NCBI GenBank assembly: GCA_025351145.1
Contig: JANXWM010000702.1
Location: 1-13,335 of the forward strand
DNA from: Chitinophagaceae bacterium
GTDB taxonomy: Bacteria > Bacteroidota > Bacteroidia > Chitinophagales > Chitinophagaceae
DNA length: 13,335 bases
Direction: 5' to 3'
The notes below the pieces were generated by a model. The model did not search any database. It was not told the origin of the DNA and worked only from the letters and a program-made list of their open reading frames with translations. Below, piece by piece: positions 1 to 7,157 of the stretch. Every line of letters begins with the position of its first letter. Positions within the stretch are counted from its first letter, which is position 1. A program made the translations under genes and the position numbers.

Positions 1-1
1 C

Positions 2-730
2 CAGCCCATCATGGTTACCTACTGCACGGTATGCAGAACAGGCAGGGTTTTTAGCCCGATGGTGAATGGAAAAAAAGAAAGCTTCCGCCTTGTTGGTATG
101 GATCATTTCAATGCCATGTTTGAAGATGCAACTACCAAAAGCTGGTGGAGGCAGGCAACAGGCGAAGCGATTACCGGGCCATTGAAAGGTACATCACTTG
201 CAGAAATTCCTTCGCAGCAATCAACACTTGCTGCATGGTTGAGGATGTATCCCAATTCTACCATACTGCAGCAGGATTCAACTTATAAAAGCAGGTACGA
301 CAGCCTTGCGGGTTACGATAAAGGCACTATTGATGGCAGCCTTGAGAAAAGGGATACTGGATCCTGGAAAAAGAAATCCTGGGTGGTTGGTGTAGCAGAA
401 ACAGGCTACGCAAAAGCTTACGACTGGAACGATCTTGTAAAGCTGAAGCTGATTGAAGATTCATTTCCCAACCTGCCCATTTTAATAACGCTCGAAAGCG
501 ATACAGCAACTTTTCATGTATGGAGCAGAATGGTAAACGGGCAGTCATTACAGTTTACAAAAGTTAGCGATATACTACAGGATAAAAACACGCAATCGCT
601 CTGGAACAATGATGGGCTCTGCGTTTCAGGTATTTTAAACGGACAGCGTTTAAAGCCCGTGCAGGCATCGCAGGAGTTCTGGCATTCATGGCAAAGCTTT
701 CAGCCAAATACTAAAAAGTATGAGCCTTAA
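2..730 (+). CDS. DUF3179 domain-containing protein, 5' end cut off by window edge
   Basis: The protein matches the DUF3179 family, whose biochemical role is unknown. Visible hallmarks are the V-T-Y-C-x-x-C motif at the left edge, a W-W-R-Q-A-T-G-E-A-I-T-G-P-L segment characteristic of the family, and a later G-V-A-E-T-G-Y-A-K-A-Y stretch. The reading frame is open to the window edge, with codons for Gln-Pro-Ile directly before the ATG at 11. In family members the V-T-Y-C motif lies well inside the protein and is preceded by a similar hydrophobic strand. The ATG at 11 is therefore almost certainly internal, and the true start lies outside the window. Full-length members are usually 300-400 residues; about 242 are visible. 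The stop codon overlaps the stop of the convergent neighbour. The family assignment is firm; a molecular function cannot be given. Confidence 0.85.
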   Translation, partial: QPIMVTYCTVCRTGRVFSPMVNGKKESFRLVGMDHFNAMFEDATTKSWWRQATGEAITGPLKGTSLAEIPSQQSTLAAWLRMYPNSTILQQDSTYKSRYDSLAGYDKGTIDGSLEKRDTGSWKKKSWVVGVAETGYAKAYDWNDLVKLKLIEDSFPNLPILITLESDTATFHVWSRMVNGQSLQFTKVSDILQDKNTQSLWNNDGLCVSGILNGQRLKPVQASQEFWHSWQSFQPNTKKYEP

Positions 731-1203
731 TTAAAGCTGATCAGTTCAATAATTTGTTCAAGATAGCGCTGGTCTGTTTCATCAAATGTGCTGTAAGATT
801 CACTGTCCACATCAAGAACAGCAATCACTTCATTGTTGCGCATAACAGGCACTACAATTTCACTTTTCGATAAACTGCTGCACGCAATATGCCCAGGAAA
901 TTTTTCTACATCGGTCACTATTAAAGTCTTTGCCTGTGCCCAGCTTGCGCCGCATACACCGCGGCCTTTTCGAATGCGGGTACATGCAACCGGTCCCTGG
1001 AAAGGCGCTAAAACCAGCTCATCATTTTTTACTAAATAGAAGCCAACCCATAACCAGCTAAACTGTTCTTTCAATGCAGCAACTGTGTTGGCAAGGTTAG
1101 CGATCAAATCGGGTTCACCATCCAGCAACGCTTTTATCTGCGGTATCAATGTTTCATATTGTTCGGTTTTGTTTCCCTTTACAATGGTTAAATCTTCCGC
1201 CAT
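727..1203 (-). CDS. msrC: Free methionine-(R)-sulfoxide reductase (fRMsr), GAF-domain protein
   Basis: This is a single GAF-domain enzyme of 158 residues, normal for fRMsr, that reduces free L-methionine-(R)-sulfoxide in the cytoplasm. Three cysteines at residues 74, 84 and 108 have the same 10- and 24-residue spacing as the catalytic and resolving cysteines of E. coli fRMsr (Cys84, Cys94, Cys118). They sit in the family context G-P-V-A-C-T-R-I, G-V-C-G and H-I-A-C. The C-terminal I-V-V-P-V and A-V-L-D-V-D-S strands close the GAF fold. The ATG at 1203 follows a consensus -7 box at 1223-1230, giving a very short leader. The gene converges on the DUF3179 gene with stops overlapping at 727-730. 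Function is inferred from the conserved cysteines and is quite secure. Confidence 0.93.
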   Translation of the reverse strand: MAEDLTIVKGNKTEQYETLIPQIKALLDGEPDLIANLANTVAALKEQFSWLWVGFYLVKNDELVLAPFQGPVACTRIRKGRGVCGASWAQAKTLIVTDVEKFPGHIACSSLSKSEIVVPVMRNNEVIAVLDVDSESYSTFDETDQRYLEQIIELISFN

Positions 1204-1222
1204 AATTTTTACAGTTAAGCCG

Positions 1223-1230
1223 CAAAGTTA
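1223..1230 (-). promoter_or_regulatory. Probable -7 box of the fRMsr promoter
   Basis: Read on the minus strand this is TAACTTTG, a full match to the Bacteroidota -7 consensus TAnnTTTG. It lies 20 bp before the fRMsr start codon. No clear -33 TTTG is seen at the expected distance; the upstream side is the T-tract end of a repeat copy. The -7 match is direct, and promoter activity is inferred. Confidence 0.5.
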
Positions 1231-1239
1231 TAAGAATAA

Positions 1240-1298
1240 TTTTTTGGGGCCGGGCAGCAGGAATACTATGAAACTTTACTTGCGTCGCACTCTTGTAC
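1240..1298 (+). repeat. Interspersed repeat copy 1
   Basis: A 59-bp copy of the window's repeat family. It has six T at 1240-1245, then GGGGCCGGGC, an AT-rich stretch, and the core at 1279-1298, which differs from GTTGCGTCGCACTCTTGTAC only at the first base. About 25 bases beyond the core (1299-1323) still resemble the left part of the spacer in the complete elements (about 16 of 25 identical), so this looks like the left half of a full element. It faces copy 2 across the DUF1415 gene. Confidence 0.85.
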
Positions 1299-1355
1299 AT
1301 TCAGATTATGCATGAGCTTTTACCGAAGCGAATCAATTCAAATGCAAAGTGCTTA

Positions 1356-1898
1356 TTACAAACATGTGTCTCTCAGCATTTTCATATAAACTGCTCCTTT
1401 TTCACGGGCAAAATTTATGTTGCGTTCGGGAATTTGTTCGGGGTTAGGGTAGCGCAATAAAGCTTGCTCAATGCGTTCTTCACGAAGTAAATGCAGCATA
1501 GGATAAACAGAACGGTTGGTATAATTGGCTGCATCATCTGCGGGTGTTTTTGAGAAACGGTATTGCGGGTGAAAACTTGCTGCCTGGTAAATGCCTTCGT
1601 ATTTCTGCTGCTTTAATAATTTTTCTGCCAGTGCTACAAAATCTAAGTAATTAGTAAATTTTTGAAATGTATTGGGGAAAATGATCAATGTTGTTTCAAT
1701 AGTGCTTTCGTTATCAAGGCGTACACATTCTTCTATTAAAGTCTGCAGGCATATTTTTAATTCATTGCTGTTTTCTACTTTGTAATGAACGGTGTTTTGT
1801 TTTATTTCTTTTGCTGCAAAGGGGCAAAAATTACATGCTACCACCACATGGGTAATCCATTTTTTTGTTTGCTCAATTATTTGTTCGTGAGTGTTCAT
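1356..1898 (-). CDS. DUF1415 domain-containing protein
   Basis: This 180-residue protein aligns over its whole length with the DUF1415 family, of unknown function. Recognisable blocks are W-I-T-H-V-V-V-A-C-N-F-C-P-F-A near the N-terminus, E-T-T-L-I-I-F-P in the middle, A-S-F-H-P-Q-Y-R-F, then the hallmark D-D-A-A-N-Y-T-N-R-S-V-Y-P-M-L-H-L-L-R-E and I-P-E-R-N-I. The two N-terminal cysteines (residues 22 and 25) and the H-P plus D-D-A-A-N-Y-T-N-R-S block are the likely functional residues, but no reaction is established. The protein has no signal peptide and is presumably cytoplasmic. The gene stands alone between two facing repeat copies. A consensus -7 box about 30 bp upstream lies inside repeat-like sequence, so the repeat may supply the promoter. 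Confidence 0.9.
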   Translation of the reverse strand: MNTHEQIIEQTKKWITHVVVACNFCPFAAKEIKQNTVHYKVENSNELKICLQTLIEECVRLDNESTIETTLIIFPNTFQKFTNYLDFVALAEKLLKQQKYEGIYQAASFHPQYRFSKTPADDAANYTNRSVYPMLHLLREERIEQALLRYPNPEQIPERNINFAREKGAVYMKMLRDTCL

Positions 1899-1928
1899 TT
1901 TTTTATGACCGATTTAATGCACAGCCCG

Positions 1929-1936
1929 CAAATGTA
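1929..1936 (-). promoter_or_regulatory. Probable -7 box of the DUF1415 gene
   Basis: On the minus strand this reads TACATTTG, a full TAnnTTTG match 30 bp before the start codon. It overlaps the ACAGCCCGCA block (1921-1930) that is shared with the spacer of the complete repeat elements. No clear -33 box is seen. Confidence 0.45.
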
Positions 1937-1977
1937 TAGCCTGACTGCACTGGAAGCGTTGAGTAGAATTACCGAAC

Positions 1978-2036
1978 GTACAAGAGTGCGACGCAAGAGA
2001 CGTTCAATTCATGTTCTACTGCCCAGTTCCAAAAAA
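1978..2036 (-). repeat. Interspersed repeat copy 2
   Basis: An inverted 59-bp copy with the core at 1978-1997, then an arm containing CTGCCCAGTTCC and six A at 2031-2036. On the inner side, the bases from 1921 begin with ACAGCCCGCA, identical to the right part of the spacer of the complete elements (9213-9222), and then diverge. Together with copy 1 this looks like a complete element whose spacer holds the DUF1415 gene. The copy lies just past the 3' end of the MBL hydrolase gene. Confidence 0.85.
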
Positions 2037-2050
2037 TGTTTTTTAAGAAA

Positions 2051-2698
2051 TTATATTGTGCCATTCAAAAATGGGTTGTATTTTTTTTCGTGCCCGATAG
2101 TTGTTTGCGGGCCGTGACCAGAGTGCACAACTGTTTCGTCGGGTAAAACAAATAGCTGCTCTTTAATGCTTCTCAATAATTGGTAGTGATTGCCGCCGGG
2201 CAAATCGGTGCGGCCAATACTTTCGCGGAACAATACATCGCCGCCAATTAAAAAGTTTTGCGCTTTACAGTAAAAACAAATGTGACCGGGAGAATGGCCG
2301 GGGGCAGCAATAACCTGTAGTTCATCATCGTCAAGCTTGATAATATCGCCGGCATTAAGAAAATGAAGCGGGCCGTTGTAATTGTCGAAACTCATTCCCC
2401 ACATAAGCCCGCTTGCCGGGGCAAACTTTAATACCTTTTCTTCGTCGGCATGAATAAAGAGTTCGAGCTTGTATTTTTCGGCTACCCATTTGTTGCCAAA
2501 TACATGATCTAAATGGCAGTGGGTATTGATGAGTTGAACGGGTTTAAGGTGTTTGGAGGCAATAAAATTTTGAAGCGTTTCCTGCTCTTCGGTAAAATAA
2601 CAACCCGGGTCTATAATAAGCGCATTGCCTTTTTCGTTCCACAACAAATAAGTGTTCTCCTGTATGGGGCTGAACGTGAACATTTGAAGATGTATCAT
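2051..2698 (-). CDS. MBL-fold metallo-hydrolase, glyoxalase-II-like (GloC/YcbL type)
   Basis: A 215-residue cytoplasmic metallo-beta-lactamase-fold hydrolase. The metal-binding set is complete: T-H-C-H-L-D-H with H60, H62, D64 and H65; H135 in A-P-G-H-S-P-G-H; D154 in I-G-G-D-V-L-F; and H195 in H-S-G-H-G-P. The segment F-R-E-S-I-G-R-T-D-L-P-G-G is typical of the subgroup related to hydroxyacylglutathione hydrolases, and the length equals that of E. coli YcbL/GloC. The real substrate may be another thioester or an unrelated ester, because glutathione is not general in Bacteroidota. The gene is divergent from the large outer-membrane protein gene, with 61 bp between starts. The fold and metal site are secure; the substrate is inferred. 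Confidence 0.9.
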   Translation of the reverse strand: MIHLQMFTFSPIQENTYLLWNEKGNALIIDPGCYFTEEQETLQNFIASKHLKPVQLINTHCHLDHVFGNKWVAEKYKLELFIHADEEKVLKFAPASGLMWGMSFDNYNGPLHFLNAGDIIKLDDDELQVIAAPGHSPGHICFYCKAQNFLIGGDVLFRESIGRTDLPGGNHYQLLRSIKEQLFVLPDETVVHSGHGPQTTIGHEKKYNPFLNGTI

Positions 2699-2759
2699 AA
2701 CACTATTTTTACAGTCTGTTAGAGTAATTATACTAATTTTAGAACTTTAATGAAAGGAT

Positions 2760-5700
2760 ATGCAAGTTAACAGCAGAAGGTTACTTATTTGTGTTTTTAT
2801 ATTTGTTGCAGTGTTACCCAATTTCTCCCATGCGCAGGTAAATTCAGTGGAATACGGAAAGAACAGGGTTCAGTTTAAAAAGTTCGATTGGAAATTTTAT
2901 CAAAGCCCCAACTTCTATACATACTTTAGCCAGGGCGGTTTAGAGATAGCAAAATTTGCCGCCCAGGTAGCAGAAGAAGAATTGCCTTCTATTGAAGAAG
3001 CGGTAGAGTATTCCCTGCAGCGCCGCGCCAATATGGTGATCTATAATAATTACGAAGATTATAAATCGAGCAATATTGGTCTGGGGATTGACTGGCAAAA
3101 CCCCGGTGGTGTAACCAAACTGGTTAATAATAAACTGGTGCTTTATTATGATGGCAATAAGAGCCACCTAAAAGAACAGATTCGCGAAGGCATAGCCAAA
3201 ATACTTACAGATAATATTTTATTTGGGGATGATATTGGTGAGTTTGCCAGCAACCAGGCCCTGCTTGATTTGCCGCAATGGCTCACTGATGGCTATGTAA
3301 AATACACTGCACAGAACTGGAGTACAGAGGATGACGATGAATTAAAAAATGCAATACTGAGCGGTGAATACAATAACTTTTACGAGTTTGCATTTGCCAA
3401 ACCCACTTTGGCAGGTCATGCATTCTGGTATTATATTGCGTTAAATTACAAGCCTGAAAATGTAACCTACTTTCTCTATTTGGCAAGGCTGTATAAAAAC
3501 CTGAATACTGCATCGCAGCGTATTTGTAAAAAGAAGTTTAAAGATGTATTGGCAGATTTTATGGTTTATGAAGAAGACAGATATGTGCAGGATATAAAAC
3601 AACGTAAAAATGCTCCCCGCGGTAAATTGAGTGTTATAGAAGAAACGAATAAGACAGATTATTTTCGTTTTGCCGCTAATCCAAATCCCAAGAACAGTTC
3701 ATATGCGGTAGTTCAATTTAAAAAAGGCGTTTATAGTGTAAAATTCGTGAACAATCTTTTCGAGGAAAAGATATTGCTTAGTTACGGAGTGCGTACAAGA
3801 CAAGGAGATATAAATCCTAATTACCCAATTCTTGCATGGGATGGCAAGGGTAGCCGGCTTCTTGTTATTTACAGTAAAGAAGGAAAGCTTAATATGTTTG
3901 TGTATGATGTTATAGCAAACATCAAACGTTTTCAACAGGGAATAGAAGGCTTTGAACAAATTACCGATGCAGGCTTTATGCTGGATGCAAATACACTTTT
4001 GATGAGTGCTGTAAAAAACGGGCAAACAGATATTTTTACTTACAGGATAGACAACAATAAAGTAAAACAAATAACCAATGATGTTTACGATGACCTTGAT
4101 CCAACCTTTGTGTCTTTTCCAAATCGTACAGGAATCATCTTCGCATCTAACAGGCCTGGGGTAAATGCACCAAACAATGATACAGTTCTGCCAAGCAATT
4201 ACCACTTTAATATTTTTCTTGTAGATCTTTTAAACAACAGCGAGTTTAAGCAAATATCACAACTTACCAAAGTGAAGTATGGTAATGCCCGTTATCCTAT
4301 GCAGTATAATGTTAACCACTTTACTTATGTAAATGATGAAAATGGAATTAACAACAGGTGGGCAGGATTTTTCTCTACACAAAGGGATGGTTTAGATACT
4401 TTGTATTATATAGGAGATGAAGTTCTCCGTAACCCCGCTGATAAAGAAATAGACTCAACATTACAGGCATGGCAAAAGTCCGAGCCCGATAGCGTAAGCT
4501 ATTTTGCTATGTTTAAAGATTCAACTTATACATTTCCACTTACCAATTACCAAAGCAGTTTACTCGAAACACGGGTTGCCGGTAATAATGACCAGGTAAG
4601 TGAAGTTCGCCGCGAAGCCGATCTTAAATTCCTGTACAAATTAAAAGTAGATTCGGTGGCACTGCGTAAACGTAATGTAAATGCCAGACCTACACAGTAC
4701 ATAAAAGAATTATTAAAACGCGACAGGATAGCAAGCGGCAAAGCCATTGAAATAAAAACCGATACTGTACAGGCCGCCCCGCCAAGCGTTTTTGAGAATG
4801 AGTTTGAAAATGAAAAAGCAGATTCAGGCAAATTTGCGATAACCCCCGAAGTACAGCAAATGCTTGCTAAAGAAAATATTTTGCATAAAACTTCTTTGTT
4901 CGATTACCGTAAAAAATTCAGTGCAGATTATGTGCTGGCAGGTATTACCAATAACATTCTCGTCAACCGTTATCAGCCTTACCAGGGTGGGGCAGGTCCT
5001 GTTCAGTTAAATAATGGCAACGATGTTAATTTCAGTTTCAGGGTTGGTGTTACGGATGTTATGGAAGACCTGAAATTTATCGGCGGCATACGCTTTGGTA
5101 CTACTTTGGCCGATAAAGATGTAATGCTCTCTCTCCAGAATTACCGTAAACGCATAGACTGGGGGTTAACTTACTACCGCAGCAATGTTTCCAATTATTA
5201 TGGTTTCTTCGATCCCGCAAGCAGGCTTAACTATTATGATAATGCAGTTATTACAAACCTTTACCAGTTCAATGCGGCTTATCCGCTGAATGAAGTTAAG
5301 AGCATCCGCACATCAGTTGGTTTGCGCAGGGATAAAGGAATAATAAAACCTGTAGATTATACAGGCTACCCCGACCCAACAGTGCTCGATGTAAAAGATT
5401 CTACTTCGTCTTCAGTGCTTTCAAGAATTGAATATGTGCACGATAATACACTCAATCCCACGCAAAATATCTGGAATGGCTTGCGCTGGAAAATTTATTT
5501 TGATTATAACATCCCCGTTGGTAAAGGTTCATCACTAAAAGGTAAAACAACGTTTAACCTTGGCTTCGATGCACGCAATTATGTAAAAATTTACCGTAAC
5601 CTTATCTGGGCTACAAGGGCAGCTGGTGATTTTTCTTTTGGCGATGCAAAGCTCATTTATTACCTCGGTGGTGTTGATGGCTGGGTAGGCCCCAAATTCA

Positions 5701-6155
5701 ACAGCGCTAACCAGCCTAAGCCAGATGTGCAGTATGCTTACCAGTCACTCACACTCAATATGCGGGGCTTTGTGCAGAATGCAGCAAACGGCAATAATGC
5801 CCTGGTAATTAACAGCGAAATAAGGCTTCCCGTATTTACCACATTTTTTAATAAACCTATTAATAATGCATTCCTCCGCAACTTCCAGTTAGTGCAGTTT
5901 ATCGACCTGGGAACCGCATGGAACGGAGGGCTTAAAGAAATAGAACGTCCAACTTATATTTATTCAGGCCCGCCAAACAGCCCAATAACGGTTAGACAAA
6001 AAGCCGGTGGTATCGGCCCTTTTGCCGGCGGTTACGGATTTGGTGTACGCAGCACACTGCTTGGCTATTTTATGAAGCTCGACACAGCCTGGCCCATGAA
6101 TGGAATATTCCGTGGCAAGCCTGTCTGGTATTTTGCGCTCGGGTTCGATTTCTAA
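2760..6155 (+). CDS. Large outer-membrane protein: inactive peptidase-like domain, TolB-like propeller and D15/Omp85-type barrel
   Basis: An exported 1131-residue protein. Residues 1-25 form a signal peptide (hydrophobic run, then S-H-A before Gln26). Residues 30-290 resemble the gluzincin peptidase MA-type fold: K-L-V-L-Y-Y-D-G, then I-R-E-G-I-A-K-I where HExxH is expected, then L-P-Q-W-L-T-D-G-Y-V-K-Y where P-x-W-x-x-E-G is expected. Both zinc histidines (R142, A146) and the third ligand (D177) are replaced, so it is probably not a protease. Residues 300-545 hold TolB/PD40-like propeller blades, for example D-P-T-F followed by F-A-S-N-R-P-G (461-467). A polar linker follows to about residue 710. 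The region from about 715 to the end alternates in barrel fashion, with M-R-G-F, E-I-R-L-P-V-F and F-I-D-L-G-T-A-W-N as in Omp85/D15 barrels, and a C-terminal Phe for BAM recognition. An in-frame TGA at 2751 fixes ATG 2760 as the first possible ATG start. A weak -7 box, TAATTTTA, lies at 2734-2741. The biological role is unknown. Confidence 0.85.
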   Translation: MQVNSRRLLICVFIFVAVLPNFSHAQVNSVEYGKNRVQFKKFDWKFYQSPNFYTYFSQGGLEIAKFAAQVAEEELPSIEEAVEYSLQRRANMVIYNNYEDYKSSNIGLGIDWQNPGGVTKLVNNKLVLYYDGNKSHLKEQIREGIAKILTDNILFGDDIGEFASNQALLDLPQWLTDGYVKYTAQNWSTEDDDELKNAILSGEYNNFYEFAFAKPTLAGHAFWYYIALNYKPENVTYFLYLARLYKNLNTASQRICKKKFKDVLADFMVYEEDRYVQDIKQRKNAPRGKLSVIEETNKTDYFRFAANPNPKNSSYAVVQFKKGVYSVKFVNNLFEEKILLSYGVRTRQGDINPNYPILAWDGKGSRLLVIYSKEGKLNMFVYDVIANIKRFQQGIEGFEQITDAGFMLDANTLLMSAVKNGQTDIFTYRIDNNKVKQITNDVYDDLDPTFVSFPNRTGIIFASNRPGVNAPNNDTVLPSNYHFNIFLVDLLNNSEFKQISQLTKVKYGNARYPMQYNVNHFTYVNDENGINNRWAGFFSTQRDGLDTLYYIGDEVLRNPADKEIDSTLQAWQKSEPDSVSYFAMFKDSTYTFPLTNYQSSLLETRVAGNNDQVSEVRREADLKFLYKLKVDSVALRKRNVNARPTQYIKELLKRDRIASGKAIEIKTDTVQAAPPSVFENEFENEKADSGKFAITPEVQQMLAKENILHKTSLFDYRKKFSADYVLAGITNNILVNRYQPYQGGAGPVQLNNGNDVNFSFRVGVTDVMEDLKFIGGIRFGTTLADKDVMLSLQNYRKRIDWGLTYYRSNVSNYYGFFDPASRLNYYDNAVITNLYQFNAAYPLNEVKSIRTSVGLRRDKGIIKPVDYTGYPDPTVLDVKDSTSSSVLSRIEYVHDNTLNPTQNIWNGLRWKIYFDYNIPVGKGSSLKGKTTFNLGFDARNYVKIYRNLIWATRAAGDFSFGDAKLIYYLGGVDGWVGPKFNSANQPKPDVQYAYQSLTLNMRGFVQNAANGNNALVINSEIRLPVFTTFFNKPINNAFLRNFQLVQFIDLGTAWNGGLKEIERPTYIYSGPPNSPITVRQKAGGIGPFAGGYGFGVRSTLLGYFMKLDTAWPMNGIFRGKPVWYFALGFDF

Positions 6156-6173
6156 AAAACTAATTCATAAACA

Positions 6174-6212
6174 TACAAAAGCCGGATTCATTTTTTGAGC
6201 CCGGCTTTTGTA
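6174..6212. terminator. Bidirectional hairpin terminator between convergent genes
   Basis: TACAAAAGCCGG (6174-6185) pairs perfectly with 6201-6212. The stem extends inward through ATTCA/TGAGC with one mismatch, to a T5 loop. An A-run on the left and a T-run on the right of the stem suit termination in both directions. It lies between the outer-membrane protein gene and the VOC gene, which converge. Its right half is made from the outer arm of repeat copy 3. Confidence 0.8.
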
Positions 6213-6248
6213 TTTTATGGCATCGCCTCTTGCATCGCACTCTTCAGG
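6191..6248 (+). repeat. Interspersed repeat copy 3, degenerate at its inner end
   Basis: T6 at 6191-6196, GAGCCCGGC, then GGCATCGCCTCTTGCATCGC and ACTCTT. The final GTAC of the core has become CAGG. The 26 bases 6219-6244 are identical to the reverse complement of 12993-13018 in copy 9. The T-tract and CCGGC block are also part of the terminator hairpin. Confidence 0.75.
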
Positions 6249-6294
6249 GTTCTTCTTTCAATTGAGCAACGCGAAGGATATGCAGCGATCAGGA

Positions 6295-6642
6295 TTATAC
6301 TCCTGTAATTAACCCTACACAATTACCAAACGGGTCTTTAATAATGGCCACATAAATAGTTCCACCCACATTTTGAACCGGGTTTATTAAAACGGCTCCA
6401 TTAGCGATACATTTTTCAACTGCATCATCAATATTATCTACTGCCCAGTATGCAGTTGAGTTATTGCCCTGCTGCACATTGCCATTATCCGGGTCAAGGC
6501 CAAGTTCAAAACCATTAATATCAAAGCCAACATAAAAAGGTTCATCAAAATAGGGCTGGATACCTGTGATATTGATGTACCATTCTTTTGCTTTCTGCAA
6601 ATCGTTCACGCTATAAATTACGGTGCGCAGTTTATTAAACAT
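6295..6642 (-). CDS. VOC-family protein (glyoxalase / bleomycin-resistance fold)
   Basis: A 115-residue, single-domain VOC protein. The N-terminal L-R-T-V-I-Y-S-V-N-D-L-Q-K-A-K-E-W-Y strand-helix pair is diagnostic, followed by F-E-L-G-L-D-P, a second module starting A-Y-W-A-V-D-N-I-D-D-A-V, and the closing I-K-D-P-F-G-N-C-V-G-L-I. Candidate metal or substrate positions fall at the usual strands (for example Glu in G-F-E-L-G), but the first His/Glu ligand is not obvious, so a specific reaction cannot be assigned. It is cytoplasmic, with no signal peptide. The gene lies 54 bp downstream of the zinc-ribbon gene on the same strand and could be co-transcribed with it. The fold is secure; the function is open. 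Confidence 0.88.
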   Translation of the reverse strand: MFNKLRTVIYSVNDLQKAKEWYINITGIQPYFDEPFYVGFDINGFELGLDPDNGNVQQGNNSTAYWAVDNIDDAVEKCIANGAVLINPVQNVGGTIYVAIIKDPFGNCVGLITGV

Positions 6643-6696
6643 AAAAGTATTTTTTAAAAATAAATCAGTTATTGTTTTCCCTATAAAAAGTGGTTG

Positions 6697-7059
6697 TTAC
6701 TGCTCCTGCTTTACAATTAAATACCAATCTCCTTCCAGTAAAAGGTAACCATATTCGAAGCAGAAAGAATAAACATCGCCCTTTTGATTGGTATACCGGT
6801 GTGTATGATAATTGAACTTAAATCCTTTATCAACCAGTTTTGATTTAGGTTGTGTTATCGTGCCTTTATTACCAAGCAGTTCCTCTAAAATTCGGCGATT
6901 CTTTTTTAGTACCTGGGTTACCTGGCGTACAAAAGCAGTTTCTTCGCTCTTCGATTTATTGTTGAACGCGTTACGGCAATAATCGTCACAGAATTTTTTA
7001 TCTGCACGGCCTTTTACAGTTTTGCCACAGGCCAAACATAAGCAGGGTGTGGTTTCCAT
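6697..7059 (-). CDS. Small zinc-ribbon protein (DUF2116-like N-terminus), function unknown
   Basis: The protein has 120 residues if started at ATG 7059. A TTG 15 bp upstream (7074) would add five residues but is less likely. The N-terminus carries cysteines at 8, 11, 24 and 28 (C-L-A-C then C-D-D-Y-C-R-N-A-F), a zinc-ribbon pattern like DUF2116 with the typical K-K-F-C-x-x-x-C-R. A lysine-rich helical segment and an aromatic C-terminal part (G-F-K-F-N-Y-H-T-H-R-Y, V-Y-S-F-C-F-E-Y-G-Y-L-L-L-E-G-D-W-Y) follow. Such small proteins are common in Bacteroidota without an assigned role; nucleic-acid binding is plausible but not shown. The gene is divergent from ssb across 168 bp that hold a perfect 16-bp palindrome. 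Confidence 0.75.
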   Translation of the reverse strand: METTPCLCLACGKTVKGRADKKFCDDYCRNAFNNKSKSEETAFVRQVTQVLKKNRRILEELLGNKGTITQPKSKLVDKGFKFNYHTHRYTNQKGDVYSFCFEYGYLLLEGDWYLIVKQEQ

Positions 7060-7086
7060 GCCGTTAAAGTACAAAAGATTATCCGT

Positions 7087-7102
7087 TTTTAAACGTTTAA
7101 AA
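7087..7102. promoter_or_regulatory. Perfect 16-bp palindrome in a divergent promoter region
   Basis: TTTTAAACGTTTAAAA equals its own reverse complement and lies between the zinc-ribbon gene start and the ssb start. A further AAACGGTTAAAT stands at 7131-7142. An operator role is inferred only from symmetry and position. Confidence 0.35.
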
Positions 7103-7157
7103 GCACTTATAATCGTAAGTAAACGGTTAAATACCGACTATCTGTTTTACGGGAATG

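Noticed and set aside
1785..2117. Plus-strand open frame across the DUF1415 start and repeat copy 2
   Set aside because: It is antisense to DUF1415 and its second half translates the repeat; no coding signature is seen.
2750..2770. Six-codon leader frame overlapping the start of the large outer-membrane protein gene (ATG 2750)
   Set aside because: It is too short and has no sign of an attenuation or leader-peptide structure; probably chance.
3699..4205. Long open frame antisense to the outer-membrane protein gene
   Set aside because: The translation has no family resemblance and lies wholly within a well-supported gene on the other strand.
7060..7074. TTG start for the zinc-ribbon protein
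   Set aside because: An ATG 15 bp downstream gives a complete zinc ribbon, and the five extra residues add no family similarity.
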